NCBI GenBank assembly: GCA_903929755.1 | Contig: CAIYVZ010000207.1 | Coordinates: 1 to 64,000 of the forward strand | DNA from: an uncultured Acidobacteriia bacterium | Lineage (GTDB): Bacteria > Acidobacteriota > Terriglobia > Bryobacterales > Bryobacteraceae | Direction: 5' to 3' | Length of the DNA stretch: 64,000 bases | Shown: piece by piece, positions 35,161-45,183 of the stretch | How the letters are laid out: each line of letters begins with the position of its first letter | Numbering within the stretch: the first letter of the stretch is position 1 | Made by a program: the position numbers and the translations under genes | The notes under the pieces: generated by a model | The model's database searches: none | What the model was told of the DNA's origin: nothing | What the model saw: only the letters and a program-made list of their open reading frames with translations

Positions 35161-36762
35161 TCATTGTGCTCCTCCAGCAGTACCGACCCCTGCTTTGAGC
35201 TGAATCTCAACTTCCAGGCCGCCTTCGGCGCGGTTGCGGCACTGCACCGTCCCCTGGCAGGCTTCCACGCAGCTCCTCACGATGGCAAGCCCCAGGCCAG
35301 CGCCCCCGGAAGCCCGGTTTCTGGAAACTTCGGGGCGGTAGAACGGGGCGAAGACCCGGTCCAGATCCTCCGGCTTGAGGCCGGGACCGCTGTCCCGAAT
35401 CACAATCGTCGCCACCCCGGCCTGCTGCCCGCAATGAATGGAAACGGGCCCGTCGGCTCCGGCATAACGGATGGCGTTCCGGACTATATTGGAGACGGCC
35501 CGCACCAGCATGGCTTCGTCGGCCTGGGCGAACACGGGCTCCTCGCATTCCACCCGGACGACGTCCTGTCCTGTCGCTTCCCGTGCCACCGCAAGGCGAA
35601 CGGCCTGACCGACATCCACGTCGCGCAGCGGACGCCGCGCCGCTTCCATGCCCGCCTTTGAGAAAGTTAGCAATTCGCTTAAAAGCTCGGACATCTGCCG
35701 GACTTCATCCTGCACCTCGGTGACGGCCCCCTGATGCTCTTCCGCCGTACGTTGTTCCAGAATGCCGAGGCCGAACTGGATGCGCGCGAGGGGCGCGCAG
35801 AGCTCGTGCGCAATGTCACCCAGGAAGCGTTTCTGGCCTGTTACGAAGCCGGCAAGGCGTCCCGTCATTCGATTAATGGCGCTGGCCAGTTGGCCCAGTT
35901 CATCGCCCCGGCCCTCCTTGAGGTGCAGCTCAAAGTCCCCCTGCGAAATACGTTCGGTGGCCCGTGTGAGCTGCGAAATGGAACGGGTCAGGCTGCGAAT
36001 AAACGGGAGCCAGCATATCGCGAAGATTGTGATTACAGCAAGCATGGCGGCCAGCCAGGGCTTAAGGTCAAAGACCAGCGGGGTTCCGTAGAAAGACTTC
36101 GCCGAGATCAGCAGGCTGCCGGGCAGCGGCCTGTCTCCGTAGCGATCCGGAAGCGGCATCCGAATTCCCACCCAATAGCGGTCTCCGGCGGACACCTGAA
36201 ATACGGGTGTGCCGTCGCGATTCCAGATGGTGGGGAGGCTGGGGCCTCTTCCCGCGCCGTCCTCGCCGGGAGGACCATAGCGCCCCCTCCCCGGCCGAGG
36301 CGGGGGCGCGTCGTCAGGCGACTGCGAGTTGGGTGCCGGTTGATTCCGCAGCCAACGGGGCTCCTGTGGCGGTCGCCGACCTGCTTTCCCCCGGTCCCCG
36401 GGGCGACGATTGAGTTCTTCCACAACTTCGGAGGGAAGCGTGACGGCCCGGCCCGCCTGCTGCGTACCGGTGTTGCGGAACAGGTAGAAATCGGCCCCGT
36501 AGATGGCGGCGTACCTGCCCATCAGGGCGGTTTGCTCGTCGAGGCTGGTGTGTTCCAGTTCCAGCGAAACCTGCCGCGCCACAGCAACTACCCGGTCGGT
36601 TGCAGGGGCAAACAGCAGGGTGCTGATGTCCATCCCGTAGTAGTATTGGGCCACCAGCACAAAAGCTGCCACCAGGAGTACCAGATTGGCCAGCACCAGC
36701 AGCATGATCTTCGCCGATAGCGACAGCCGGCCGCTTTTCGGTCGTGGTGCCGCTTCGCTCAA
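35161..36762 (-). CDS. sensor histidine kinase, CpxA-like
   Basis: A 533-residue kinase. First helix at about 17-40 (MLLVLANLVLLVAAFVLVAQ), a periplasmic sensor of about 185 residues with a Pro/Arg-rich stretch, a second helix (AAMLAVITIFAICWLPFI), a HAMP domain, the H box FLGDIAHELCAPLARIQFGL, N box NIVRNAIRYAG, and G boxes DSGPGLKPEDLDRVFAPFYR and GGAGLGLAIVRS. The H-box order (HELCAPLARIQ) matches CpxA. It starts at TTG in a TTGA overlap with the response regulator stop, so the two are coupled. It likely senses envelope stress. Confidence 0.9.
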   Translation of the reverse strand: MSEAAPRPKSGRLSLSAKIMLLVLANLVLLVAAFVLVAQYYYGMDISTLLFAPATDRVVAVARQVSLELEHTSLDEQTALMGRYAAIYGADFYLFRNTGTQQAGRAVTLPSEVVEELNRRPGDRGKAGRRPPQEPRWLRNQPAPNSQSPDDAPPPRPGRGRYGPPGEDGAGRGPSLPTIWNRDGTPVFQVSAGDRYWVGIRMPLPDRYGDRPLPGSLLISAKSFYGTPLVFDLKPWLAAMLAVITIFAICWLPFIRSLTRSISQLTRATERISQGDFELHLKEGRGDELGQLASAINRMTGRLAGFVTGQKRFLGDIAHELCAPLARIQFGLGILEQRTAEEHQGAVTEVQDEVRQMSELLSELLTFSKAGMEAARRPLRDVDVGQAVRLAVAREATGQDVVRVECEEPVFAQADEAMLVRAVSNIVRNAIRYAGADGPVSIHCGQQAGVATIVIRDSGPGLKPEDLDRVFAPFYRPEVSRNRASGGAGLGLAIVRSCVEACQGTVQCRNRAEGGLEVEIQLKAGVGTAGGAQ

Positions 36763-37502
36763 AGCAGAAGGCCGTCCCCTGGCTTTCGCATCATGTAGCC
36801 GACGCCACGAATCGTTTGGATATACGCCGGGGTTTTAGGATCGTCACCCAGTTTGCGCCGGATGGACGAGATGTGGACATCGATCGAGCGGTCAAATGCC
36901 TCAAAATCGCGCTCTGCCACTTCCAGCAGCAGCCGCTCGCGCGTCTTCACGCGGCCCGTTGCGCGGGCCAGCGCCAGCAGCAGATCGAATTCCGCGGCGG
37001 TCATGAAAACGGGCTGGCCAGCTACTTCCACGTCTCTGGAGGCGGGTTTGATGGTCACGTCCCCCACCACCACTTCTTCCGTTTCCTTTTCATCGGGTGT
37101 GACGGTGCGTTTTATGGTGGTGATTCGGGAACGGCGGATCACCGCGCGGAGCCTCGCCAGCAGCTCCCGCGTCGAGAAGGTCTTCGGGAGATAGTCGTCG
37201 GCCCCAATCTCCAGGCCAACGATGCGATCGGCTTCGTCACCGAGGCCGGTCAGCATCAGCACCGGAACATCGGACTTGGCGCGCAACTGCCGAAGAACCT
37301 CAAAGCCGTCCATTTTGGGCAGCATCACGTCCAGGATGATGGCATCGTACTCGGAGGCGAACGCCGCCTCCAGGCCATCGGGCCCCGTGTGAACTGCCGT
37401 GACTGCATAGCCCAGGCCTTCCAGATACTCCCGGATGAGGCGACAGAGCTTCAGATCGTCGTCTACCAGCAGTAGACGCGTGCCAAGAGTGTGAGTAATA
37501 AT
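36759..37502 (-). CDS. OmpR/CpxR-type response regulator with no standard start codon
   Basis: The receiver part (LLLVDDDLKLCRLIREYLEG, phosphoacceptor Asp in IILDVMLPKMDGFE, LTGLGDEADR, conserved Lys in DYLPKTF) and the winged-helix part (VFMTAAEFDLLLALARATG, SIDVHISSIRRKLG, RGVGYMM) are intact. However, the frame between the in-frame stop upstream (TAA near 37556) and the VDDD motif holds no ATG, GTG or TTG. The first possible starts are ATT codons at 37502 or 37499, or CTG. I placed the start at the outer ATT only to include the whole receiver. A base error or a true rare start is possible. It pairs with the CpxA-like kinase. Confidence 0.8.
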   Translation of the reverse strand: MITHTLGTRLLLVDDDLKLCRLIREYLEGLGYAVTAVHTGPDGLEAAFASEYDAIILDVMLPKMDGFEVLRQLRAKSDVPVLMLTGLGDEADRIVGLEIGADDYLPKTFSTRELLARLRAVIRRSRITTIKRTVTPDEKETEEVVVGDVTIKPASRDVEVAGQPVFMTAAEFDLLLALARATGRVKTRERLLLEVAERDFEAFDRSIDVHISSIRRKLGDDPKTPAYIQTIRGVGYMMRKPGDGLLL

Positions 37503-37538
37503 CCAATTAGAGCTGATTTTGCAGGCGGCCGTACGGGT

Positions 37539-37554
37539 TTTACCTAAGCTTTAC
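37539..37554 (-). promoter_or_regulatory. CpxR-like box between divergent genes
   Basis: On the minus strand GTAAA-N6-GTAAA (arms 37550-37554 and 37539-37543), which matches the known CpxR consensus of two GTAAA boxes 4-8 bases apart. It lies between the CpxR-like gene and the di-heme oxidoreductase gene, and so could control either one. The match is by eye. Confidence 0.5.
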
Positions 37555-37589
37555 ATTTCTGCCCTGCTTTCCGACATCTACTTCACTAC

Positions 37590-38915
37590 ATGGCACGACA
37601 CAAAACAACACTTCTCACCCTGACTTTGGCTCTGGCCTCGGGGTCCATCCTGTCGGCGCAAAACGACCCGGGGCCAGGGCGCGGCCCGCAGGGTCCGGCT
37701 CAGGCCAGACCTCTGCAGGGTCTAAACGCGAATGAACTCGCCTGGTTCAACAAGGGCGCGGAGATTTTCCGGGAGGTTGACTCCGTTTCAGGGACCCAGC
37801 CCGGGGCACCGGGTTCCGGCCTCGGTCCGCGCTTTAACGGCAATAGTTGCAGCCAGTGCCATGCGCATCCGGTAGTGGGCGGCAGCAGTCCCCGGCTGAA
37901 CCCGCAGGTGGGCCTGGCCACCCAATATGGCGCCACCAACCGCGTGCCCGATTTCATTCAGCAGAATGGCCCCATCCGTGTGGTACGGCTGGTGCGCAAG
38001 GCTGACGGGAGTCCCGATGGCGGCGTTCACGCCCTGTTCACCATTACCGGCCGGGCCGACGCTTCCGGCTGCAATATCGCGCAGCCGGACTTTGCTGCGC
38101 AGGTTCAGCGCAACAACGCCATCTTCCGCATTCCGACTCCTGTATTCGGCGGCGGCTTAATGGAAGCAATTCCCGATTCCGCAATTATTGCGAATATGAC
38201 CGCCAGCGCCGCCACCAAACAACAGCTTGGTATCCGTGGCCGAGAGAACCGCAACGGCAATGACGGTACCCTTACCCGTTTCGGCTGGAAGGCACAGAAT
38301 AAGTCCCTGCTGCTGTTTGCGGGCGAAGCGTACAACGTGGAACAGGGGGTTACCAATGAGCTCTTCCAGACGGAACGCGACGAGACGCCCGGCTGCAACT
38401 TCAATGGCGCGCCGGAAGATCATACTCATGTGGACCAGTCCAACCCCCTGAACAGCATCAGTGACCTTACCGGGTTGATGCAGTTCATGAAGTACCTGGC
38501 GCCGCCTCCCACCAATCCGCTGGACCCCTCCGGGCAGCGCGGCTTGCAGGCTTTCAATCAGCTTGGCTGCGGCATGTGCCACACGCAGACGTTGCAAACC
38601 GGGAAGAGTTCCATTCCCGCCCTGGATCGTAAACCGGTAACACTTTACTCAGATCTGCTGCTGCACAACATGGGCGACGGCCTGGCCGATGGGATTTCGC
38701 AGGGGAACGCGTTGGGTGCGGACTGGCGCACGGCACCTCTCTGGGGTCTGGGTGCCAGGCTCTTCTTCCTGCATGATGGCAGGACGCAGGACCTTGGTGT
38801 AGCCATTGCGGCGCATGCCGGCCGTGGCTCAGAGGCAAATGCTGTTATCAACAACTACAACGCCCTGAACCCGCAGGCCAGGCAGGATCTGCTCAACTTC
38901 CTGCGATCTTTGTAG
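37590..38915 (+). CDS. di-heme c-type oxidoreductase (DHOR/DUF1111)
   Basis: A 441-residue exported protein with a signal peptide (LLTLTLALASGSILSAQ). Two heme motifs are present: CSQCH near residue 86 and CGMCH near 328. Family blocks include LNANELAWFNKGAEIFREV, RFNGNSCSQCHAHPVVGG, RFGWKAQNKSLLLFAGEAYN and DLLLHNMGDGLADGISQG. DUF1111 proteins are related to MauG-type di-heme peroxidases, and many act as periplasmic oxidoreductases with unknown substrates. It is divergent from the CpxR-like regulator with the GTAAA boxes between them, which suggests envelope-stress control. A strong terminator follows. Confidence 0.9.
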   Translation: MARHKTTLLTLTLALASGSILSAQNDPGPGRGPQGPAQARPLQGLNANELAWFNKGAEIFREVDSVSGTQPGAPGSGLGPRFNGNSCSQCHAHPVVGGSSPRLNPQVGLATQYGATNRVPDFIQQNGPIRVVRLVRKADGSPDGGVHALFTITGRADASGCNIAQPDFAAQVQRNNAIFRIPTPVFGGGLMEAIPDSAIIANMTASAATKQQLGIRGRENRNGNDGTLTRFGWKAQNKSLLLFAGEAYNVEQGVTNELFQTERDETPGCNFNGAPEDHTHVDQSNPLNSISDLTGLMQFMKYLAPPPTNPLDPSGQRGLQAFNQLGCGMCHTQTLQTGKSSIPALDRKPVTLYSDLLLHNMGDGLADGISQGNALGADWRTAPLWGLGARLFFLHDGRTQDLGVAIAAHAGRGSEANAVINNYNALNPQARQDLLNFLRSL

Positions 38916-38941
38916 TACAAGGCCTCAGCGTCGCAGGTACG

Positions 38942-38977
38942 AAAAAAGGGCACCCGTTCGAGCGGGTGCCCTTTTTC
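38942..38977. terminator. bidirectional Rho-independent terminator
   Basis: Stem gggcacccg (38948-38956) and cgggtgccc (38963-38971) with loop ttcgag. It is flanked by A5-6 on the left and T5 on the right, and lies between the convergent di-heme gene and aldolase gene. Confidence 0.92.
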
Positions 38978-39008
38978 AATTTAAAGAATCTTCAGTTTAC
39001 AGAAGAAG

Positions 39009-40082
39009 TTACCGGAGTTCCACGCCAGGTTCCCTCGCCGGAGGGGTTCGGAAAGGCAGTTGGTCGCTACTGTTCCCTTCCACACGGGCGCGGTAATGGT
39101 AGACGTCGGCACAAAGCAGGTCACCCACCTCACTCTGGCTCAGATAGGCAATGGGGGCCGTTTCAGGCAAACGGAGCACAACTTGGGCAAGGCCTGCCAG
39201 CGTCAGGCTTTCCACCGGATTCTGGCGGGGCCGCAGCAGCGTTCCTGCTCCCTCAATAATCAGGCAGGCGCTCTCGGTTTCTGCCGCGTCGGCAGCGGAT
39301 ACGAAACGGGAAACCACGGGCGTACTGGCGGCCAGGAAGATCGCCTGACACGGATACAGAATGCCGCTGGTCACGATATTCCGGGACACGGGATCGAGTC
39401 CCAAAGAGTGCACCGCCGGGTTGGAAGGTACCTTCCAACCGGTCCGGTCGGCAATCGCAGCAAGGTCATCCCAGTTTGGCTCGGCAATCGGGCGCGGCTG
39501 GATGGCAACGCGGCATTCCACTTCGCGAAGCAGGGCTTCGGCCTCTAGTGGTGAATCGCCGCAAATGACAATTCCGTGATTGCCCAGGATGAAGACGCGA
39601 AGCTCAGGGTTTGCCGTCACCGCCCGGCGAATCTCGGAGGCCAGCGGCAGGCCCGAGGGAAGGTAGGGAATCCACTTCCACGCAATACCCGCCAGCAGGG
39701 GTTTCAATTGTTCCGCCCCATCGGCACGTACAGCCCAGGCGATCGCATTCACGGAATGTACGTGTAACACCACGCGGTGAGGAATCACGGCGTGCATCGC
39801 GGTTTCTACGGAAGTGCCCAGCGTTTGGCCACCAACCATAGCTGTCTGGCCCGCAGGGTCTGTGTTGGTATCCACGCGGCGAATGGTTTCCGCCAGGCTG
39901 ACGGGCACCAGAATCTCTTCCCGGCCCGCGTGGGCCAGCCATTTGCCCGACGCTTTTATCCACAGGACATCGTCCAGCTTGACAGACGTGTTTCCTGTAG
40001 CCGCCTGCACCAACATTGGGTCACACCCAATTCGGCCGGAAACTGCCAGCAAACTATCAATCTCGGACGCTGCGCCTGTCAA
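39009..40082 (-). CDS. class II aldolase/adducin-family protein
   Basis: A 357-residue protein. The N-terminal 250 residues match the class II aldolase fold: ATGNTSVKLDDVLWIKASG (phosphate/substrate loop), HRVVLHVHSVNAIAW (zinc His pair) and FILGNHGIVICGDS (third His). The order resembles the aldolase half of bifunctional rhamnulose-1-phosphate aldolase/dehydrogenases, but the dehydrogenase half is absent. Instead there is a 110-residue tail with SRNIVTSGILYPCQAIFLA and a charged end. The substrate may be a sugar phosphate ketose. Upstream there are 200 bases (40083-40282) with an 8-bp hairpin at 40155-40184 and a short direct repeat, but no gene. Confidence 0.82.
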   Translation of the reverse strand: MTGAASEIDSLLAVSGRIGCDPMLVQAATGNTSVKLDDVLWIKASGKWLAHAGREEILVPVSLAETIRRVDTNTDPAGQTAMVGGQTLGTSVETAMHAVIPHRVVLHVHSVNAIAWAVRADGAEQLKPLLAGIAWKWIPYLPSGLPLASEIRRAVTANPELRVFILGNHGIVICGDSPLEAEALLREVECRVAIQPRPIAEPNWDDLAAIADRTGWKVPSNPAVHSLGLDPVSRNIVTSGILYPCQAIFLAASTPVVSRFVSAADAAETESACLIIEGAGTLLRPRQNPVESLTLAGLAQVVLRLPETAPIAYLSQSEVGDLLCADVYHYRARVEGNSSDQLPFRTPPAREPGVELR

Positions 40083-40282
40083 AAAAACACCACCTTAACC
40101 CGGGACTACCATTTCACCTGATTCCGTAAGATTATTCAAGTAGCCCAATACGTTCGTTTGCCAGAGTGCTTTGTGGGGCAAACGCATTGCTTTGAACATC
40201 TTCTCAGTAACTGACGGAATCTTTACCATTCTATGGCATCGATTCTATAGCCGGAGATTACTCAAACGGATGTTACTCAAAT

Positions 40283-42265
40283 TTACAAGCCCGCAGCGGA
40301 AGGTCTTACCCTGGAACCCTTCCAAACCAGCCCCCCGGCCACTAGCAGGGAAATAAGGGAAAGTATCTGGCCCACCCGGTTCTCGGTGGGGGTCTGGAAC
40401 CGCAGCTGGATACTATGGTGGCCGGGTTGCGGTGAGACCAGCATGAACCCCATCACGGGGTCCTTGCGAATCGGCAAGGTCACGCCGTTCTCCTGGGCGG
40501 TCCAAAAGGGATCCCAGGTTTCCTGCAACAGAATCGATTCTCCGGGGCCGTTCGTACCCGCCACCTCCACCGCGTCGAAGCCCTGCCAGGCCACTGCAAC
40601 GGGGGAGCGGCCAGCCTTTTCGGTTTCGCCGATATATTTCCGAAGCCGGTCCACGTCCAGGCCGCCGCTAATTGTGCCGGTCGCCTCGAACACCTTCGCA
40701 TCCACCACGCGCCCGATTCCGGCGTACGCTCGGGGGATTCGGTAGATGATGGTGCCGTGTCCGTCGTCGAAAAGCACGGGCAGGCCGCGGAACTTGTCCG
40801 GGAATTTGTAGTCGCCGCGGTAGGCATCGCGCGATTTGCCGTCCGGGACAATCACCGCATCGGTACCCAGGGCCTGGAGCCACAGAACCGCTGGTTCTTG
40901 TTTTTCACCGGTCAGGACCTGCCAGAAAGCCATGGGCAAGAGCTGGTTCAGCATCCCCTGCTGGGACCCGCCGTCTGCCTGCGCCACGTTCGACCAGGCA
41001 TTGAACCAGAACCGGACTTCGCCGGAAGGCAGCACCCGGTCGTGGGCCAGGTTCGCGGCGGCCCAGCCGGCAACCTGCCTGGGGTAAGCGTCATGCAGCG
41101 ACTTCGCCTCCGGGAACGGCGCCCAGAGGTGCTTCAGGTACTTCTGCGAGGGGAAGAAAGCGGCAAGGATGATGAGGCCCGCGGCAATTCGCGATTTCGG
41201 GCGGGCGCAGACGGCGACCATCGCGGTGGAAAAGGCGACGATGATGGCCAAATCCAGTTCCGGGGCCAGGCGCTGGGTGTTTCCCGCTACCTGAAGGCCA
41301 AAGTAACTGTGGCCGAGGACGTAGAGCGCGAGGATGGAAACCGCTCCGCCACAGAAGACAGGCCATTCCCGTTCGCGCTTTCCGGCAGTGACAAAGTAAC
41401 TGACCAGGCCGAACAGGAGCAGGGCCAGGCCAAAGATGATGACGGAACGGCGGTCCCCGGGTTCGGCGACCAGGCGCAGATTGTCTAAGGTGATCCCCAG
41501 ATATCCAGGCGTCAGCCAGAAGGCGCACAGGCCGTACGCAAGGGCGGCAATAGCCACCGCGATCGCGGGCACGCGCCAGTCTCGTTCCCCGGTCCAGACC
41601 GACCAAACGAGGATGGGCACCAGCAATGCCAGCGACGTTGCGCCATAGAAGTTATTCGATACGACGAGAGCACACAGAACAGACGCCAGGGCCAGAAGGT
41701 CCGTTCGCCGGGTCCGCACAGCCCCCCAGATAGCGGCTAAGGCGGCAGGCAACAGGCAAAGCGCGGAGATGTGCGGGCCTTCCCCGTATTGCATCAGGAC
41801 GTGGAGCCGCTGCGGCGCTCCATAGCCACTGTTCAATCTAAGCTCCGACAGGAACAGGAAGCTGGGCGACAGCAGGGCCGTTCCGGCGGTTGCCAGCCAA
41901 GCTCCAAATCGGGAGCCTGTGCCGGCCATCATCAGCCAAAAGACCGCCAGCAGGCCGCTGATGTAGAGCACTCCAACGTAGAGATGGTAGGCGCGGGCGG
42001 TAGTAACGCCCCCGGCTTTGGCAAGGAGCGCCGTGCCGTAACGCAGGGCGGGGGGGTAGATGTAATCGAAGCGGGTCCCGGTGTACCAGAGAGGCTGCCA
42101 ACCCGGATGCGGCAGGTTTTCGCCCAGCATTCGCGCGTCGGAGATGAAGGTGCTCTCTATCGAACTCCAGTTATTCAGGTACTCCATGCGGAACAGCGGG
42201 GCCACCAGCATTGCCCCAAATACCAGCACCAGCGCGCTGTCGAGCCAGACTTTTTTCAACTTCAT
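40283..42265 (-). CDS. large polytopic membrane protein, possibly a GT-C-type glycosyltransferase
   Basis: A 660-residue protein with about ten or more membrane helices in its first 400 residues. An extracytoplasmic loop early on (STFISDARMLGENLPHPGWQ and WYTGTRFDYIYPPALRYG, residues 38-80) is typical of PMT/YfhO-like GT-C transferases, where an acidic residue in the first loop is catalytic. A soluble region at about 400-620 ends with HHSIQLRFQTPTENR and a last helix. Proteins annotated as 6-pyruvoyl-tetrahydropterin-synthase-related look alike. It overlaps the GT2-methyltransferase gene by four bases and most likely uses a polyprenyl-linked sugar made by that enzyme. Substrate unknown. Confidence 0.7.
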   Translation of the reverse strand: MKLKKVWLDSALVLVFGAMLVAPLFRMEYLNNWSSIESTFISDARMLGENLPHPGWQPLWYTGTRFDYIYPPALRYGTALLAKAGGVTTARAYHLYVGVLYISGLLAVFWLMMAGTGSRFGAWLATAGTALLSPSFLFLSELRLNSGYGAPQRLHVLMQYGEGPHISALCLLPAALAAIWGAVRTRRTDLLALASVLCALVVSNNFYGATSLALLVPILVWSVWTGERDWRVPAIAVAIAALAYGLCAFWLTPGYLGITLDNLRLVAEPGDRRSVIIFGLALLLFGLVSYFVTAGKREREWPVFCGGAVSILALYVLGHSYFGLQVAGNTQRLAPELDLAIIVAFSTAMVAVCARPKSRIAAGLIILAAFFPSQKYLKHLWAPFPEAKSLHDAYPRQVAGWAAANLAHDRVLPSGEVRFWFNAWSNVAQADGGSQQGMLNQLLPMAFWQVLTGEKQEPAVLWLQALGTDAVIVPDGKSRDAYRGDYKFPDKFRGLPVLFDDGHGTIIYRIPRAYAGIGRVVDAKVFEATGTISGGLDVDRLRKYIGETEKAGRSPVAVAWQGFDAVEVAGTNGPGESILLQETWDPFWTAQENGVTLPIRKDPVMGFMLVSPQPGHHSIQLRFQTPTENRVGQILSLISLLVAGGLVWKGSRVRPSAAGL

Positions 42266-43776
42266 GAGGTCTTGGATAGTGATTCCCGCCGGCGGGCCGA
42301 GTGCTCAGTGGCCGACATCAGCAGCGATTCCAGCGTCGGCTGGGCTTTGATGCGCAGGAATATCTGGTACGAGAACATGCCTCGGGAAATGCCAATCAGC
42401 AGGCGATTGATGGCTACCAGCAAACGGCTCAACGCGTTGTCGCCCAGCGCGAGGGGAAATGGTCCTGGAACGCCGACTTTCTCCACGATGTCGAAGCCCG
42501 ATTGCTCCACCGCCCGTTCGAAGGAGCTGAAGGTGAACAGCCGGGTGTGCGTCAGGTCCAGAATGCCCCGCTTGCCGTAGTTGAACTGGCCCAGAAGCAG
42601 CATCAGGCGCGGGATGAAGTAGCCGATGTTGGCCGTGCTCACCAGGAATTCCGCGTGCGGGTTCACGCTGAGGGCCCGGCGGAGTTCGTCAAGGAAGTTT
42701 TCCGGCCGGGCCAGGTGCTCAATCACGTCCAGCATCAGCACATAGTCGTACTGCCGGAAGTCGAGCGCCGGCAGGCCGGCATTCAGGTCGTGACGGTAGA
42801 AGTGCTCCAGCCCCTCTTCCACATCACTGAACGAGTCAATCCCGTCCACACGGCAGTTCTTTTGGGTGGCTAGAAAGGTTCCCATATAGCCCCCGGCGCA
42901 GCCGATATCGAGGACGCGGGAACCGGCTTTTACGCGTTCAAAAGCGTACGCGTGCGGACTGGCGTAGGTTAGCTTCGGCGTGTAGGGTGATTCGTCGGGC
43001 GGGGAGCAATCGAACTTGCGGTCGTAGAACAGCCCCGCCTTTTGCAGTCGGGCCTTGGCTGCCGCAGCCAGAACATTCAGGCCGTATTTCCAGCCGTTCA
43101 CATGGCAAACTTCATCGCCGTAGAATGTCGGGATGGGCAGTTCGTTGATCTTCAGCCCGGCGATCATCAACTGAACAATGATCTCGGTGTCGAAGTGAAA
43201 ATCGTTCGAGTTTCGTTCAAAGGGGATGGCTGCCAGGGCGCTGACCGCGTACAGTCGGTAACCGGAATGAAACTCGCTCATCTGCGAACCCAGCAAGCGG
43301 TTCTGTATCCACGTAAGCGTCTTGTTGCCGAAGAACTTGTAAAGCGGCATGCCGCCTTTCAGTGCCCCGTTCGGCGTCATCATACGGGAGCCAAATACGG
43401 CTGAGGCCTGCCCGGTACGCAGGGGTTCCAGCAGTTCGGGAAGGCACTCGGGAGCGTACTGGCCGTCGCCGTGAATCAGCGCCACGAAGTCGTAGTGGTT
43501 CTCCAGCGCATAGCGATAACCGATCTTCTGATTCCCGCCGTAGCCTTGATTCACCGGATTATAGAGCGCCGTCACGCGGAAGGGAATCGTGTCATCCAGG
43601 CTGACCGAATGGCTCTTCTCAAAGGTGGAATCCTTCGAGGAGTCATCAATAATCAGGATGTCGGTCTCGAACGTATTGAGCAGTTCCGTCGGAACGCGGT
43701 GGACGACCTTCTGAATCGTCTTTTCCGCGTTATAAGCGACAATGAAGACCAGTAATTTGGGTTTGCTGTTGGGCAT
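42262..43776 (-). CDS. GT2 glycosyltransferase fused to a SAM methyltransferase
   Basis: A 504-residue two-domain protein. Residues 1-235 form a GT-A/GT2 transferase close to dolichyl-phosphate mannose synthases: LVFIVAYNAEKTIQKVV, ILIIDDSSKDST, GYGGNQKIGYRYAL, FVALIHGDGQYAPE (DxD-like) and SGYRLYAV. Residues about 270-450 form a class I methyltransferase with VLDIGCAGGYMGTFLA, an acidic GIDSF strand end and YVLMLDVIEHLARPENFL. GT2-methyltransferase fusions are uncommon but known in glycan gene clusters. It overlaps the membrane protein gene (ATGA), so the two make a unit: cytoplasmic sugar activation or modification and its transfer across the membrane. Confidence 0.86.
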   Translation of the reverse strand: MPNSKPKLLVFIVAYNAEKTIQKVVHRVPTELLNTFETDILIIDDSSKDSTFEKSHSVSLDDTIPFRVTALYNPVNQGYGGNQKIGYRYALENHYDFVALIHGDGQYAPECLPELLEPLRTGQASAVFGSRMMTPNGALKGGMPLYKFFGNKTLTWIQNRLLGSQMSEFHSGYRLYAVSALAAIPFERNSNDFHFDTEIIVQLMIAGLKINELPIPTFYGDEVCHVNGWKYGLNVLAAAAKARLQKAGLFYDRKFDCSPPDESPYTPKLTYASPHAYAFERVKAGSRVLDIGCAGGYMGTFLATQKNCRVDGIDSFSDVEEGLEHFYRHDLNAGLPALDFRQYDYVLMLDVIEHLARPENFLDELRRALSVNPHAEFLVSTANIGYFIPRLMLLLGQFNYGKRGILDLTHTRLFTFSSFERAVEQSGFDIVEKVGVPGPFPLALGDNALSRLLVAINRLLIGISRGMFSYQIFLRIKAQPTLESLLMSATEHSARRRESLSKTS

Positions 43777-43833
43777 CGTGCCTGATCGGTAACTGCTCAG
43801 GATACCATTTTATGGGAAATCGTCGGGTTCGTG

Positions 43834-45179
<1,346 letters not shown>

Positions 45180-45183
<4 letters not shown>

